Below the pieces are notes generated by a model. It was given only the letters and a program-made list of their open reading frames with translations, was not told the origin of the DNA and made no database searches. From the NCBI RefSeq assembly GCF_003003215.1, contig NZ_PVUF01000001.1, positions 1 to 64,000 on the forward strand: a DNA stretch of 64,000 bases. The letters are read 5' to 3'. The DNA comes from Tritonibacter scottomollicae. GTDB lineage: Bacteria; Pseudomonadota; Alphaproteobacteria; Rhodobacterales; Rhodobacteraceae. The position numbers were made by a program, and so were the translations under genes. Each line of letters begins with the position of its first letter. Positions within the stretch are counted from its first letter, which is position 1. This document shows, in pieces, positions 19,553 through 27,933 of the stretch.

Positions 19553-19651
19553 TTATAGGCGCGCGAGAACCGTGCGGGCGGCACCGAAGAACCGTTCGCG
19601 CAAGCGCGCGCGGTCCTGAAGGGCAATTGTCTGAGCCAATACGTGAGTCAT
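19553..19651 (-). CDS. Possible 32-codon small ORF upstream of leuC
   Basis: ATG 19651 to the stop at 19553 would encode [20 protein letters not shown] and 12 further residues, basic and leucine-rich. It ends 59 bases before leuC on the same strand. TATATT lies about 10 bases before the ATG as a possible -10 element, but there is no good ribosome-binding site. It might be a small conserved protein or a leader peptide of leuCD, though the leucines are not consecutive. Confidence is low. Confidence 0.25.
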   Translation of the reverse strand: MTHVLAQTIALQDRARLRERFFGAARTVLARL

Positions 19652-19779
19652 GGTGAGTTGAATATAGACGCACCTTCCGACAATCAAGATTCGTTCGCAT
19701 GCACGCGGGACGTGGCGGGGTGCTTTTCCTTGCATCAAGCCGCGCGCGCGGGACATGCTGGCCGGGAAGGAGGGTCGGA

Positions 19780-21183
19780 ATGGACCAAGACGTACTGCCC
19801 GAGGCGATTCAAGGCACGCTGCAATATCTGATCGCGCAGGCGCAGGCATACTGGGAATTGGCGGTGACCCCGGGGTGGCGCCAGAATCAGGTGCTGATTG
19901 TTCTGGGGCTCATTGTTGCCGCGATGCTGCTGCGTGGCGTGACCCATGCCCGTTGGGAAAGCTGGGCGCGGTCACGGGAAGGCTGGCCGAAGTGGCGTTT
20001 GCGGCTTCTGGTTCAGGTTCTGCGGCGATTGTCGTTGATCTATTTCACGGTCATGTCCTGGGGTGTCTACACCGTGATGCGAGAGGTAACCTGGCCATCG
20101 CGCAGTTACCTGATCGGAGCCGCGGCGAAACTTGCGGCCGCCTGGTTGGTCATCGCCTTGGTCTCGCGTTTTATTGCCAACCCAACCTTGCGCAGGCTCG
20201 CCACCTGGCTGCTTTGGATCTACGCAACTTTGGCTGTCTTCAATCTTGTGGACGACGCGGCGCAGGTGCTCGATTCCATCGCGTTCGAGCTGGGCTCCGT
20301 GCATCTGTCGCTGCTTGTTGTGCTGAAAGCGATCGTGTTGGCGACTGTGATGCTGATGATGGCGCGCATGGGCTCTGGTTTGGCGGAGCGAGGGTTGCGC
20401 GGCAATGATGACATCTCTCCGTCGATGCAGGTTCTGGCAGGGAAGGCCGTGCAGGTCCTGCTGTACGGGGTCGCCTTTGTCATCGTGATCCGCTCCATCG
20501 GTTTTGACCTGACGGGGCTTGCGGTTCTGTCCGGTGCGGTTGGTGTCGGCATTGGCTTTGGCCTGCAGAAAGTGGTCTCCAACCTCGTGTCCGGGATCAT
20601 CATCCTGATGGATCGCTCCATCAAGCCGGGCGATGTGATCTCGCTGGGGGAAACCTTCGGTTGGATCAACTCGTTGGGCGCTCGTTACGTGTCGGTCGTG
20701 ACCCGCGATGGCAAGGAATACCTGATTCCTAACGAGGATCTGATTACTTCGCAGGTGGTGAACTGGTCACATTCAAACCGCTTCGTGCGGCTCGATATCA
20801 ATTTCGGCACCAGCTATGACGATGATCCGCATTTGGTCCGCAAGGTGGCCATTGCTGCCACAATGACCGTTGACCGGGTGCTGGCACGCGACGGGATGAA
20901 GCCTGTGTGCCATATCGTCGGCTTCGGCGACAGCAGCGTGGATTATGTCCTGCGGTTCTGGATTACCGATCCGACAGGGGGGCTGACCAACATTCGTGGC
21001 AATGTGTTTCTGGCGCTCTGGGATGCATTCAAGGCCGAAGACATTTCGATCCCCTTCCCGCAGCGCGAACTGCGTCTGCTCAATGATCGTTTGCCGGTGC
21101 AAATGGACGAAGCCCCCCCCGAAGACATGGGCGCGACGGGCGCAGAGTCACGGTCGCGCGGCGATGCGGCGAAGCTTGATTGA
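19780..21183 (+). CDS. Mechanosensitive ion channel protein (MscS family, extended)
   Basis: The 467-residue protein has five or six membrane segments over residues 30-250, followed by the MscS pore helix and beta domain: [20 protein letters not shown], then [20 protein letters not shown] and [17 protein letters not shown]. The Gly/Ala-rich pore helix is intact. Such channels open under membrane tension to release solutes on osmotic downshock. The ATG at 19780 has AAGGAGGG upstream and is preferred to the longer frame from 19699. The C-terminal region ends in a short acidic tail. It is a single gene between leuC (divergent) and rsfS. Confidence 0.9.
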   Translation: MDQDVLPEAIQGTLQYLIAQAQAYWELAVTPGWRQNQVLIVLGLIVAAMLLRGVTHARWESWARSREGWPKWRLRLLVQVLRRLSLIYFTVMSWGVYTVMREVTWPSRSYLIGAAAKLAAAWLVIALVSRFIANPTLRRLATWLLWIYATLAVFNLVDDAAQVLDSIAFELGSVHLSLLVVLKAIVLATVMLMMARMGSGLAERGLRGNDDISPSMQVLAGKAVQVLLYGVAFVIVIRSIGFDLTGLAVLSGAVGVGIGFGLQKVVSNLVSGIIILMDRSIKPGDVISLGETFGWINSLGARYVSVVTRDGKEYLIPNEDLITSQVVNWSHSNRFVRLDINFGTSYDDDPHLVRKVAIAATMTVDRVLARDGMKPVCHIVGFGDSSVDYVLRFWITDPTGGLTNIRGNVFLALWDAFKAEDISIPFPQRELRLLNDRLPVQMDEAPPEDMGATGAESRSRGDAAKLD

Positions 21184-21257
21184 AAAGCCGCTGCACAGTT
21201 GCTACATTTAAGGGGACCCCAGCGCCGGGGGTCTGTCGGCGCGCAGCAAGGAGGACA

Positions 21258-21314
21258 ATGTCCTGGCACCCCAACCTCAGGCGGCAGTTGCCGCCCCGTC
21301 CGGAGCAGCCGTGA
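21258..21314 (+). CDS. Possible 18-codon leader ORF coupled to rsfS
   Basis: A strong ribosome-binding site (AAGGAGGA at 21248-21255) precedes ATG 21258, which opens an 18-codon frame (MSWHPNLRRQLPPRPEQP) ending at TGA 21312-21314. That TGA overlaps the GTG/ATG pair at which rsfS starts. rsfS has no comparable site of its own, so it may be translated by coupling to this leader. The alternative is that a one-base shift hides a longer rsfS N-terminus. Confidence 0.35.
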   Translation: MSWHPNLRRQLPPRPEQP

Positions 21315-21673
21315 TGGCCGCGTCCGCACCGCAATATTCCAGCGAAGATCTGCTGGAACGCATCCTTTCCTCGCTTGATGAAGACAAGGCCGAAGATGTC
21401 ACGAAGATTGATCTTCGCGGCAAGACGTCAATTGGCGACTATATGATCGTGGCCTCTGGCCGATCAACGCGTCAGGTCGCCTCCATGTCGGCAAAGCTGG
21501 CAGACAAGCTGAAGCATGAATTCGGCATTGGCTGCAAGGTCGAGGGCAAGGATACAGGTGACTGGGTTCTGATCGATACCGGTGATGTGATCGTGCATAT
21601 CTTCCGTCCGGAAGTGCGCGAGTTCTACCAGATCGAGAAGATGTGGCTGCCCGCAGGTGCAGTCGCCAGTTAA
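21311..21673 (+). CDS. rsfS: Ribosomal silencing factor RsfS
   Basis: The 120-residue protein matches the RsfS/Iojap family: LLERILSSLDEDKAEDVTKI, then GKTSIGDYMIVASGRSTRQV, GDWVLIDTGDVIVHIF and REFYQIEKMW. RsfS binds ribosomal protein L14 and blocks subunit joining when nutrients are scarce. The start could be GTG 21311 or ATG 21314. rlmH follows 181 bases later, the usual bacterial neighbourhood of these two ribosome-linked genes. Confidence 0.95.
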   Translation: MMAASAPQYSSEDLLERILSSLDEDKAEDVTKIDLRGKTSIGDYMIVASGRSTRQVASMSAKLADKLKHEFGIGCKVEGKDTGDWVLIDTGDVIVHIFRPEVREFYQIEKMWLPAGAVAS

Positions 21674-21854
21674 GACGGTCGACACCGAGGCCCGTTGCGG
21701 GTCGGGCATTGCCTGATCCCTATCGGGCTTTTGGTTGCCGGTTTTGCCGCAACTGCCCCTGTTCGCGGGGCAGGTCGGGCAAAGCCCGGTATTCCGATAG
21801 CCTAAAGCCCCGGCATCCTGCCTTTCCAGTTTTCCAACGTCAGGACATATCTGC

Positions 21855-22325
21855 ATGCGCGTGCACATCTGCGCGGTCGGGCGTTTGCGCGCTGGGCCGG
21901 AAAAGACGCTGATCGAAGACTACCTGCAGCGCTTTGACCGCAGCGGGCGGGCATTGGGCCTTGGCCCTGCGCGGGTGATCGAGGTCGAGGACAAGAAGAA
22001 CGCCGGCATGAGCGCCGAGGCGGACCTGCTGCGCAAGGCGCTGCCCAAGGGGGCGCTGATCTGCACGCTGGACGAGCGCGGCAAGGTGATCTCCTCGCCT
22101 GATTTTGCCGACCGACTGGCGGGCTGGCGCGACATGGGACGGCAGGATCTGGCGCTGATCATTGGCGGTGCGGACGGCATCGACCCCAGTCTGCGGGCAG
22201 AGGCGGATTTTGCGCTGTCCTTCGGCAAGATGGTCTGGCCGCATATGATGGTGCGGCTGATGCTGGCCGAACAGATCTATCGCGCGGCCACCATTCTCTC
22301 CGGAAGCCCGTATCACCGGGTCTAA
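21855..22325 (+). CDS. rlmH: 23S rRNA (pseudouridine1915-N3)-methyltransferase
   Basis: The 156-residue protein is a SPOUT methyltransferase of the RlmH family. Seen are MRVHICAVGRLRAGPEKTLI at the start, LICTLDERGKVISSPDFA, the SAM-binding knot segment LALIIGGADGIDPSL and the C-terminal FGKMVWPHMMVRLMLAEQIY with the YHR-type ending (SPYHRV). It methylates position 1915 of helix 69 in the 23S rRNA. The spacer before it contains two small GC hairpins (CTGCCCC/GGGGCAG near 21760 and CGGGC/GCCCG near 21780). Confidence 0.96.
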   Translation: MRVHICAVGRLRAGPEKTLIEDYLQRFDRSGRALGLGPARVIEVEDKKNAGMSAEADLLRKALPKGALICTLDERGKVISSPDFADRLAGWRDMGRQDLALIIGGADGIDPSLRAEADFALSFGKMVWPHMMVRLMLAEQIYRAATILSGSPYHRV

Positions 22326-22350
22326 ACCGCTGGAACCTGACCGCTTCTGT

Positions 22351-22710
22351 TCAAGGCAGATCGAATACCACTGCCTCCGCGGCCCAACCATCCAGATTGC
22401 AGCGAGCCTGGATCTGCACCTGCTTGGTGCCGTCCGGAAGGGCGACGCCGCTCAGGGCGCGGGTGAAGGGCTGCTCATCAACATGTGGATGCGCCAGGAC
22501 CCGAAGACCCAGCTCGTTGCCGTCCATGTCCAGCACCCGCCAGCCATCGGCATAATGGTCCCAGCCGCTGTCGGGATGCGACAGGGTGACGGAGAAGCTC
22601 CAGCTGCCACCGTTCTGGCGGGCGGTAACGTCTTCGATGACGGGGTCATCTGCGAATGCAGCCTGCGGCAGGACCAGGCACAACAGCGGGATCAGGGCAT
22701 ATCTCAACAT
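22351..22710 (-). CDS. Small exported protein of unknown function
   Basis: The 119-residue product starts with a clear signal peptide (MLRYALIPLLCLVLPQAAFA, cleavage before DDP). The mature part of about 99 residues is a beta-rich domain with SWSFSVTLSHPDSGWDHYAD, GWRVLDMDGNELG and LAHPHVDEQPFTRALSG, a pattern known from periplasmic proteins of Rhodobacteraceae, but I cannot name a function. The gene is convergent with rlmH (25 bases apart) and lies 35 bases downstream of the DUF599 gene on the same strand, so both may share a transcript. Confidence 0.75.
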   Translation of the reverse strand: MLRYALIPLLCLVLPQAAFADDPVIEDVTARQNGGSWSFSVTLSHPDSGWDHYADGWRVLDMDGNELGLRVLAHPHVDEQPFTRALSGVALPDGTKQVQIQARCNLDGWAAEAVVFDLP

Positions 22711-22745
22711 GCGGCAACCTTAGCCGGAGTTTCCGGTGGCCGTCG

Positions 22746-23468
22746 TCACAATTTGGTGGGGGCGACGGTCTTGGGCTCTGACTGCATCAGGATGCGTCGA
22801 GAGCGCGAGATGAACTCCCGCCGGTAGAGCACGCCGAGCGTGACGATGGTGGCGATTATGAGCGCCTCTGCTCCAACCAGCCAGGCCAGGGCAGCCAGCG
22901 AGAAATACGTCGCGCGCAATCCGCGATTGAAGCTGCGCGCGGCGGTAATATTGATCTCGGCAGCCTGCCGCGAGCGCGGATAGGCACGCGGGTCGCTTGC
23001 TTCGTTTGGCACCGCTGCCATCAAGACGGAGCAATAGCCAAACAGGCGGTGTGACCAGACAAAGGCGAGGAAGGCATTTGTCAGGCTGGCCAGCACCAGA
23101 ATGATCTTGATCTCCCAGACAAACACCGGCGTTTGCTCCAGCGCCAGATCTTGCGCCACGCCCGCGAGCTGTTCGGTGTTGCCAATCAACGCAAGCCCGG
23201 CGCCAAGAGCCAGCATCGTCGCGGAGGCAAAGAATGCGGTGGCCTGTCTCAGCGACGAAATCACCTGAGAATCAAATATCCGTGGCGAGCGGGTGACCAT
23301 CTCTTTCATCCACTCTCGTCGGAAGTCCGCCATGAGAGCAGAGACAGATGGCCGCTTGGGATTGGGGTTTTCGATCCGCCAGCCAATCCAGAACCAACCT
23401 GCCGCAAAACAGGTCAGGGCTATGAAATCCCACGTTGAAAACAACTCGAGGCGGTCTAACCATATCAT
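22746..23468 (-). CDS. DUF599 family membrane protein
   Basis: The 240-residue protein has four hydrophobic segments (FIALTCFAAGWFWIGW; SATMLALGAGLALIG; IKIILVLASLTNAFLAFVWS; a pair near residues 195-220). RQATAFFASATMLAL and SHRLFGYCSVLMAA are typical of the DUF599 family. The function is unknown. Its start is only 81 bases from that of glcD on the other strand, and the inverted repeat at 23515-23535 lies in this gap. Confidence 0.85.
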   Translation of the reverse strand: MIWLDRLELFSTWDFIALTCFAAGWFWIGWRIENPNPKRPSVSALMADFRREWMKEMVTRSPRIFDSQVISSLRQATAFFASATMLALGAGLALIGNTEQLAGVAQDLALEQTPVFVWEIKIILVLASLTNAFLAFVWSHRLFGYCSVLMAAVPNEASDPRAYPRSRQAAEINITAARSFNRGLRATYFSLAALAWLVGAEALIIATIVTLGVLYRREFISRSRRILMQSEPKTVAPTKL

Positions 23469-23514
23469 GCTGAGACCCTAGCCCAGTCAGTTCGTCCTTG
23501 CCAGCGGTCAAGAA

Positions 23515-23535
23515 TTGGTAATATTATATTACCAA
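23515..23535. promoter_or_regulatory. Perfect 9-bp inverted repeat, candidate GntR-type operator of the glc genes
   Basis: TTGGTAATA at 23515-23523 and TATTACCAA at 23527-23535 are perfect reverse complements with TTA between them. The TGGT...ACCA ends are the style of operators for FadR/GlcC-type GntR regulators. The repeat ends 14 bases before the glcD ATG and abuts its ribosome-binding site, so a bound repressor would block glcD; a divergent effect on the DUF599 gene is also possible. No GntR gene is in the window. Confidence 0.65.
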
Positions 23536-23549
23536 AGAGGAGAGCCCGC

Positions 23550-24998
23550 ATGGAGATGCCATCCCCCAATGTCGCCATCCTGGCCCGCAAGGACGAGCTG
23601 TTGCGCCAGTTGCAGCGCGTGCTGCCCGCCGATGCCATCATCTCGGATGTGGCGGAGACCCGTGCGTATGAGTGTGACGCGCTGACGGCCTACAAATGCC
23701 CGCCGATGCTGGCGGTTTTGCCGCGCTCCACACAAGAGGTCGCGGAAGTCTTGCGCATCTGTCACGCGATGGGGGTGCCGGTGGTGCCGCGCGGCGCGGG
23801 CACGTCGCTGGCCGGTGGCGCGCTGCCAACGGCCGATTGCGTGATCCTCGGGGTGGCCCGGATGAACGAGGTGCTGGAGACCGACTACGACAACCGCATC
23901 ATCCGGGTGCAGAGCGGCCGGACCAACCTCAGCGTCTCCGGCGCGGTGGAGGAGGAGGATTTCTTCTATGCGCCTGACCCCTCGTCGCAGTTGGCCTGTG
24001 CGATCGCTGGCAATATCGCCATGAACTCCGGCGGGGCGCATTGTCTGAAATATGGCGTCACCACCAACAACCTGCTGGGCGTCACACTGGTGATGATGGA
24101 CGGCACCGTGGTGGAGATCGGCGGTGCGCATCTGGATGCGGGCGGGCTGGATCTTCTTGGCGTGATCTGCGGCAGCGAGGGACAGTTGGGTGTGGTGACC
24201 GAGGCCACCCTGCGCATCCTGCGCAAACCCGAAGGCGCGCGCCCCGTTCTGATTGCCTTTGACAGCAACGAGGTGGCGGGCGCATGTGTCTCCGACATCA
24301 TCAAGGCAGGTGTCCTGCCCGTCGCCATTGAGTTCATGGACCGCCCCTGCATTGAGGCCTGCGAGGCCTTTGCCAAGGCGGGCTATCCCATGTGCGAGGC
24401 GCTTTTGATCGTGGAGGTCGAAGGCTCCGAGGCCGAGATTACCCATCAGCTGGGATTGATCACCGAGATTGCCCGGCGCCACAATCCGGTGGAGCTGCGC
24501 GAGGCAGGTGATGCCGATGAGGCCGCGCGGATCTGGCTGGGGCGCAAATCCGCCTTTGGCGCCATGGGACAGATCAACGACTACATGTGCCTCGACGGGA
24601 CGATCCCGGTGTCTGCCCTGCCGCAGGTCTTGCGCCGTATCGAGGAGATGAGCGCAGAATTTGGCCTGAAAGTTGCGAACGTCTTTCATGCGGGGGATGG
24701 CAATATGCACCCGCTCATCCTGTTTGACGCCAACAAACCCGGCGATCTGGAGCTGTGCGAGGCGCTTGGGGCCGAGATCCTGAAGCTCTGCGTCGAGGTG
24801 GGCGGATGCCTGACCGGCGAACATGGCGTGGGCATCGAGAAACGCGACCTGATGCTGCATCAGTATGAGGCCGCGGACATCGAGGCGCAGCTTTGGGTCA
24901 AGGACGTGTTCGATCCCAAGTGGCTGCTCAACCCGGCGAAGGTTTTTCCTCTGTCGAGCACAGAGAGCCGCCGCACCGTTTGTCTTGCCGCAGAGTGA
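23550..24998 (+). CDS. glcD: Glycolate oxidase subunit GlcD (FAD-linked)
   Basis: The 482-residue protein is a PCMH-type flavoprotein: FAD-binding VVPRGAGTSLAGGALPTADC, GNIAMNSGGAHCLKYGVTTN and, near the C-terminus, NVFHAGDGNMHPLILFD and GCLTGEHGVGIEKRDLM. With GlcE and GlcF it oxidises glycolate to glyoxylate at the membrane, allowing use of this abundant algal exudate. GAGGAGAG precedes the ATG. glcE, a small membrane protein gene and glcF follow on the same strand. The palindrome at 23515-23535 probably controls the operon. Confidence 0.96.
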   Translation: MEMPSPNVAILARKDELLRQLQRVLPADAIISDVAETRAYECDALTAYKCPPMLAVLPRSTQEVAEVLRICHAMGVPVVPRGAGTSLAGGALPTADCVILGVARMNEVLETDYDNRIIRVQSGRTNLSVSGAVEEEDFFYAPDPSSQLACAIAGNIAMNSGGAHCLKYGVTTNNLLGVTLVMMDGTVVEIGGAHLDAGGLDLLGVICGSEGQLGVVTEATLRILRKPEGARPVLIAFDSNEVAGACVSDIIKAGVLPVAIEFMDRPCIEACEAFAKAGYPMCEALLIVEVEGSEAEITHQLGLITEIARRHNPVELREAGDADEAARIWLGRKSAFGAMGQINDYMCLDGTIPVSALPQVLRRIEEMSAEFGLKVANVFHAGDGNMHPLILFDANKPGDLELCEALGAEILKLCVEVGGCLTGEHGVGIEKRDLMLHQYEAADIEAQLWVKDVFDPKWLLNPAKVFPLSSTESRRTVCLAAE

Positions 24999-25002
24999 CA
25001 CG

Positions 25003-25050
25003 CCATGGGGGCTTTGCCCCCAGACCCCAAGGATATTTGGAAGAAGATGA
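25003..25050 (+). repeat. Dispersed Rhodobacteraceae intergenic repeat (GGGGGCTTTGCCCCC element)
   Basis: TGGGGG at 25006-25011 pairs with CCCCCA at 25017-25022 around CTTTG, then GACCCCAAGGATATTTGG and AAGAAGATGAA follow. From my knowledge of Rhodobacter and roseobacter genomes this stem-loop plus GATATTT plus purine-rich tail is a widespread short intergenic repeat. Here it fills the gap between glcD and glcE and its AAGAAGATGAA tail stands where the glcE ribosome-binding site should be. No second copy was noticed in this window. Confidence 0.65.
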
Positions 25051-25051
25051 A

Positions 25052-26146
25052 ATGATGACACCGCAAAGTGAGGCTGAACTGGCCGACATCATTGCCGGGG
25101 CAAATGGGCCTCTTTGCATCGAGGGCGGCGGTACGCGGGGTATTGAGGTGCCCGGTGAGCGGCTGAGGACGGGTGGTCTGTCGGGCGTGACCCTTTATGA
25201 GCCGGGGGCGCTGACGCTGGTGGTACAGGCGGGCACGCCGGTGGCCGAGATTGAGGCGCTGCTGGCGACGGAAAACCAGCGTCTGGCGTTCGAGCCTGTG
25301 GATTTTCGGAGCTCGCTGGGGACTGGAGGGGAGCCGACAATAGGTGGCGTTGTTGCCACCAATGCCTCCGGCCCGCGGCGCATCCAGGGGGGCGCGGCGC
25401 GGGACTTTCTGCTTGGCGTGCGGTTTGTCAATGGGCGCGGAGAGGTGCTGCGCAATGGTGGCAGGGTGATGAAAAATGTCACCGGCTATGATCTGGTCAA
25501 GCTGATGGCGGGATCACATGGCACACTTGGGGTGTTGACGGAGGTCGCCCTCAAGGTGCTGCCACGTTCTGAGACCGAGGCCACTCTGGCGGTTGAAGAG
25601 ATTGATCTTGCCGCCGGGATTGCCTGTTTGTCGGCGGCTCTGGGCTCGCCGTTCGATGTGACCGGGGCCGCATATGACCCGAATGCGCAACGGGCCTATG
25701 TGCGGCTCGAGGGGTTTGAGGCTTCTGTGGCCTATCGCGCCAAGGCATTGCGAGAGCAGCTTGGGCGCTATGGCGCGGTGACAGAGGTGTCTGGCTCGGG
25801 TGAACTGTGGCGCGGTCTCCGCGATCTGCATGATTTTGCGGGGCTGGAGGGCGACATCTGGCGGGTGTCTGTCAAACCCACGGATGCGGTTGAGTTGATC
25901 CCGACATTGGGGGCAACGAGGTGTCTCTGTGATTGGGGGGGCGGTCTGGTCTGGGCGTTGATGCCCGAAGGCGTGGACTTGCGGCAGCGCATGACGGTGC
26001 CCGGTCATGCAACATTGATCCGATCCGTCGCGGGCACATCGGTGCCGCGCCACCATCCGGAGTCCGCACCACTGGCGGCGATCTCCGCGGGATTGCGTCG
26101 GCAATTTGATCCGCGACACATTTTGAATACAGGATTGATGGGGTAG
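25052..26146 (+). CDS. glcE: Glycolate oxidase subunit GlcE (FAD-binding)
   Basis: The 364-residue protein has a PCMH FAD-binding domain in its first half (PLCIEGGGTRGIEVPG; SLGTGGEPTIGGVVATNASG; GGRVMKNVTGYDLVKLMAGS HG) and a divergent C-terminal cap. This is the second flavoprotein subunit of membrane-bound glycolate oxidase. The ATG at 25052 (with another at 25055) follows an AAGAAGATGAA tail; the open frame upstream runs through the glcD end and the repeat and is not coding. The gene ends 2 bases before the next ATG. Confidence 0.94.
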   Translation: MMTPQSEAELADIIAGANGPLCIEGGGTRGIEVPGERLRTGGLSGVTLYEPGALTLVVQAGTPVAEIEALLATENQRLAFEPVDFRSSLGTGGEPTIGGVVATNASGPRRIQGGAARDFLLGVRFVNGRGEVLRNGGRVMKNVTGYDLVKLMAGSHGTLGVLTEVALKVLPRSETEATLAVEEIDLAAGIACLSAALGSPFDVTGAAYDPNAQRAYVRLEGFEASVAYRAKALREQLGRYGAVTEVSGSGELWRGLRDLHDFAGLEGDIWRVSVKPTDAVELIPTLGATRCLCDWGGGLVWALMPEGVDLRQRMTVPGHATLIRSVAGTSVPRHHPESAPLAAISAGLRRQFDPRHILNTGLMG

Positions 26147-26148
26147 CG

Positions 26149-26517
26149 ATGGATGTGATCTTTATCTTTGTGGCGGGGGTTCCCGTCTTTGTGGTGCTGT
26201 CGGTTATTCCGGTGGCGAGATTGGGCGTGGTCGCGAGCCTCATTGTCGGGGCCGGGATCATTGTCTATAGCTTTGGCCTAGAGCCGATCACGGGCAGCGA
26301 TCCGGCGGGGAACGCGATGTCCAATGGCTACCGGGGGATATTGCATATCTCGGCAGCCGGTGGGGCAGGGGTAGCCGTGCTCTATCATCTGACCCGCATG
26401 TATATCCCGAGCTTTCCCGAGCCAGCGCTCAATATCCTCCGGTACATTGTGTTCCTGCTGCTGAGCTTGCCCGGCGGGATGATGGGAGCTTGGATCGTGG
26501 CAGAGGTGTTGGTGTAG
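26149..26517 (+). CDS. Small membrane protein inserted between glcE and glcF
   Basis: The 122-residue protein has three or four hydrophobic segments (IFIFVAGVPVFVVLSVIPVA, VVASLIVGAGIIVYSFGL, ISAAGGAGVAVLYHLT and YIVFLLLSLPGGMMGAWIVA). I do not recognise a family. It starts 2 bases after the glcE stop and ends 4 bases before glcF, so it is translated as part of the glycolate oxidase operon. The glycolate oxidase complex needs a membrane attachment and an electron acceptor site, so a membrane anchor for GlcDEF is a reasonable but unproven guess. Confidence 0.7.
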   Translation: MDVIFIFVAGVPVFVVLSVIPVARLGVVASLIVGAGIIVYSFGLEPITGSDPAGNAMSNGYRGILHISAAGGAGVAVLYHLTRMYIPSFPEPALNILRYIVFLLLSLPGGMMGAWIVAEVLV

Positions 26518-26521
26518 GACA

Positions 26522-27841
26522 ATGCAGACCAATTTTACCAATGAACAACTTCAGAACCCCGGAACGCAGCGCGCGAATGAGAGCCTGCGCTCCTGCGTGC
26601 ATTGCGGTTTCTGCACCGCCACCTGTCCGACCTATCAGGTGCTGGGGGATGAGTTGGACAGTCCGCGCGGGCGCATTTACCTGATCAAGGACATGCTGGA
26701 AAACGAGCGGGTGCCGGACGAAAAGACGGTCAAGCATATCGACCGCTGCCTGTCTTGCCTGGCCTGCATGACCACCTGTCCGTCGGGTGTGCACTACATG
26801 CATCTGGTGGATCATGCGCGCGCGTATATCGACAAACACTACAAGCGACCTTTCAGTGACCGTGCGCTGCGCTGGGTACTCGCGCGCATCCTGCCTTATC
26901 CGGGGCGCTTCCGGCTGGCCTTGCTGGGGGCGAAACTGGCGCGCCCCTTCAAGGGGCTCATGCCGGATGCCCGTCTGCGGGCGATGCTGGAGATGGCGCC
27001 AAAAGTGATCCCGCCGGTCAGTCGCAACGATGATCCGCAGAGCTTTGCCGCCGAAGGCAAGCCGATAAAGCGCGTGGCGCTGATGACGGGCTGCGCGCAA
27101 AAGGCGCTCAACACCGATATCAACGACGCCACCATCCGCCTGCTGCGCCGATTGGGCTGTGAGGTGGTGGTGGCAGAAGGCGCGGGCTGTTGCGGCGCGC
27201 TCACCCATCACATGGGGCGCGAGGAGGAAAGCCACGCGACGGCGGCAAAGAACATTCACGCCTGGATGGCGGAGAAAACGGGCAAGGGGCTGGATGCGAT
27301 CGTCATCAACACCTCCGGCTGCGGCACCACGGTGAAGGACTACGGTCATATGTTCCGCAACGATGCGCTGGCGGCGGACGCCGCGACCGTCTCGGATCTT
27401 GCGATGGATATCTCAGAACTTCTGATGCAGCTCGACCTGCCGGAAGGCGCGGACCAAGAGCTCACGGTCGCCTATCACGCGGCCTGTTCGCTGCAACACG
27501 GCCAGCAGATCAAGACCCACCCAAAAACCTTGCTGAAGCGTGCCGGTTTTACGGTGGTCGAACCCGCCGACAGCCATCTGTGCTGTGGCTCCGCCGGCAT
27601 CTACAACCTGCTGCAACCCGAAATCTCGGCCCAGTTGAAGGCCCGCAAGGTGCGCACGCTTGAGGCCAAATCGCCCGATCTCATCGCGGCGGGCAACATC
27701 GGCTGCATGATGCAGATCGGCTCCGGCACCTCACTGCCAATCGTGCATACGGTGGAGCTTTTGGACTGGGCGACCGGTGGCCCGAAACCGCCGGCGCTGC
27801 AGGCGGATCGCAGCGCGCCTTCGGTTCCGATCTTGCGCTGA
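26522..27841 (+). CDS. glcF: Glycolate oxidase iron-sulfur subunit GlcF
   Basis: The 439-residue protein carries two ferredoxin-type [4Fe-4S] motifs near its N-terminus (CVHCGFCTATCPTY and CLSCLACMTTCPSG) followed by two CCG-type cysteine-rich domains (EGAGCCGALTHHMG; CGTTVKDYGH; SHLCCGSAGIYN). This is the layout of GlcF, which takes electrons from the two flavin subunits to the quinone pool. It has the normal length. It is the last gene of the operon; about 90 bases separate it from an unrelated protease gene. Confidence 0.96.
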   Translation: MQTNFTNEQLQNPGTQRANESLRSCVHCGFCTATCPTYQVLGDELDSPRGRIYLIKDMLENERVPDEKTVKHIDRCLSCLACMTTCPSGVHYMHLVDHARAYIDKHYKRPFSDRALRWVLARILPYPGRFRLALLGAKLARPFKGLMPDARLRAMLEMAPKVIPPVSRNDDPQSFAAEGKPIKRVALMTGCAQKALNTDINDATIRLLRRLGCEVVVAEGAGCCGALTHHMGREEESHATAAKNIHAWMAEKTGKGLDAIVINTSGCGTTVKDYGHMFRNDALAADAATVSDLAMDISELLMQLDLPEGADQELTVAYHAACSLQHGQQIKTHPKTLLKRAGFTVVEPADSHLCCGSAGIYNLLQPEISAQLKARKVRTLEAKSPDLIAAGNIGCMMQIGSGTSLPIVHTVELLDWATGGPKPPALQADRSAPSVPILR

Positions 27842-27933
27842 GCTGCCGCAACCGGCATCACAAAGGGGCGCATGGAATCGCCGCCGCGCGCCCAAATTTT
27901 GCCCCAGGTGCTGGCTACTCTGCTGCATGTGGG

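Noticed and set aside
17445-19619. 724-codon plus-strand frame opposite leuD and leuC
   Set aside because: It is exactly antisense to two certain genes, Ala/Gly/His/Asp-rich, and has no ribosome-binding site or recognisable domain. High GC in the third codon position of leuCD keeps the opposite frame open.
23529-25061. 510-codon minus-strand frame opposite glcD
   Set aside because: It is antisense to glcD with its well-supported motifs, and its composition (Gln/His/Arg-rich) is typical of shadow frames in GC-rich genomes.
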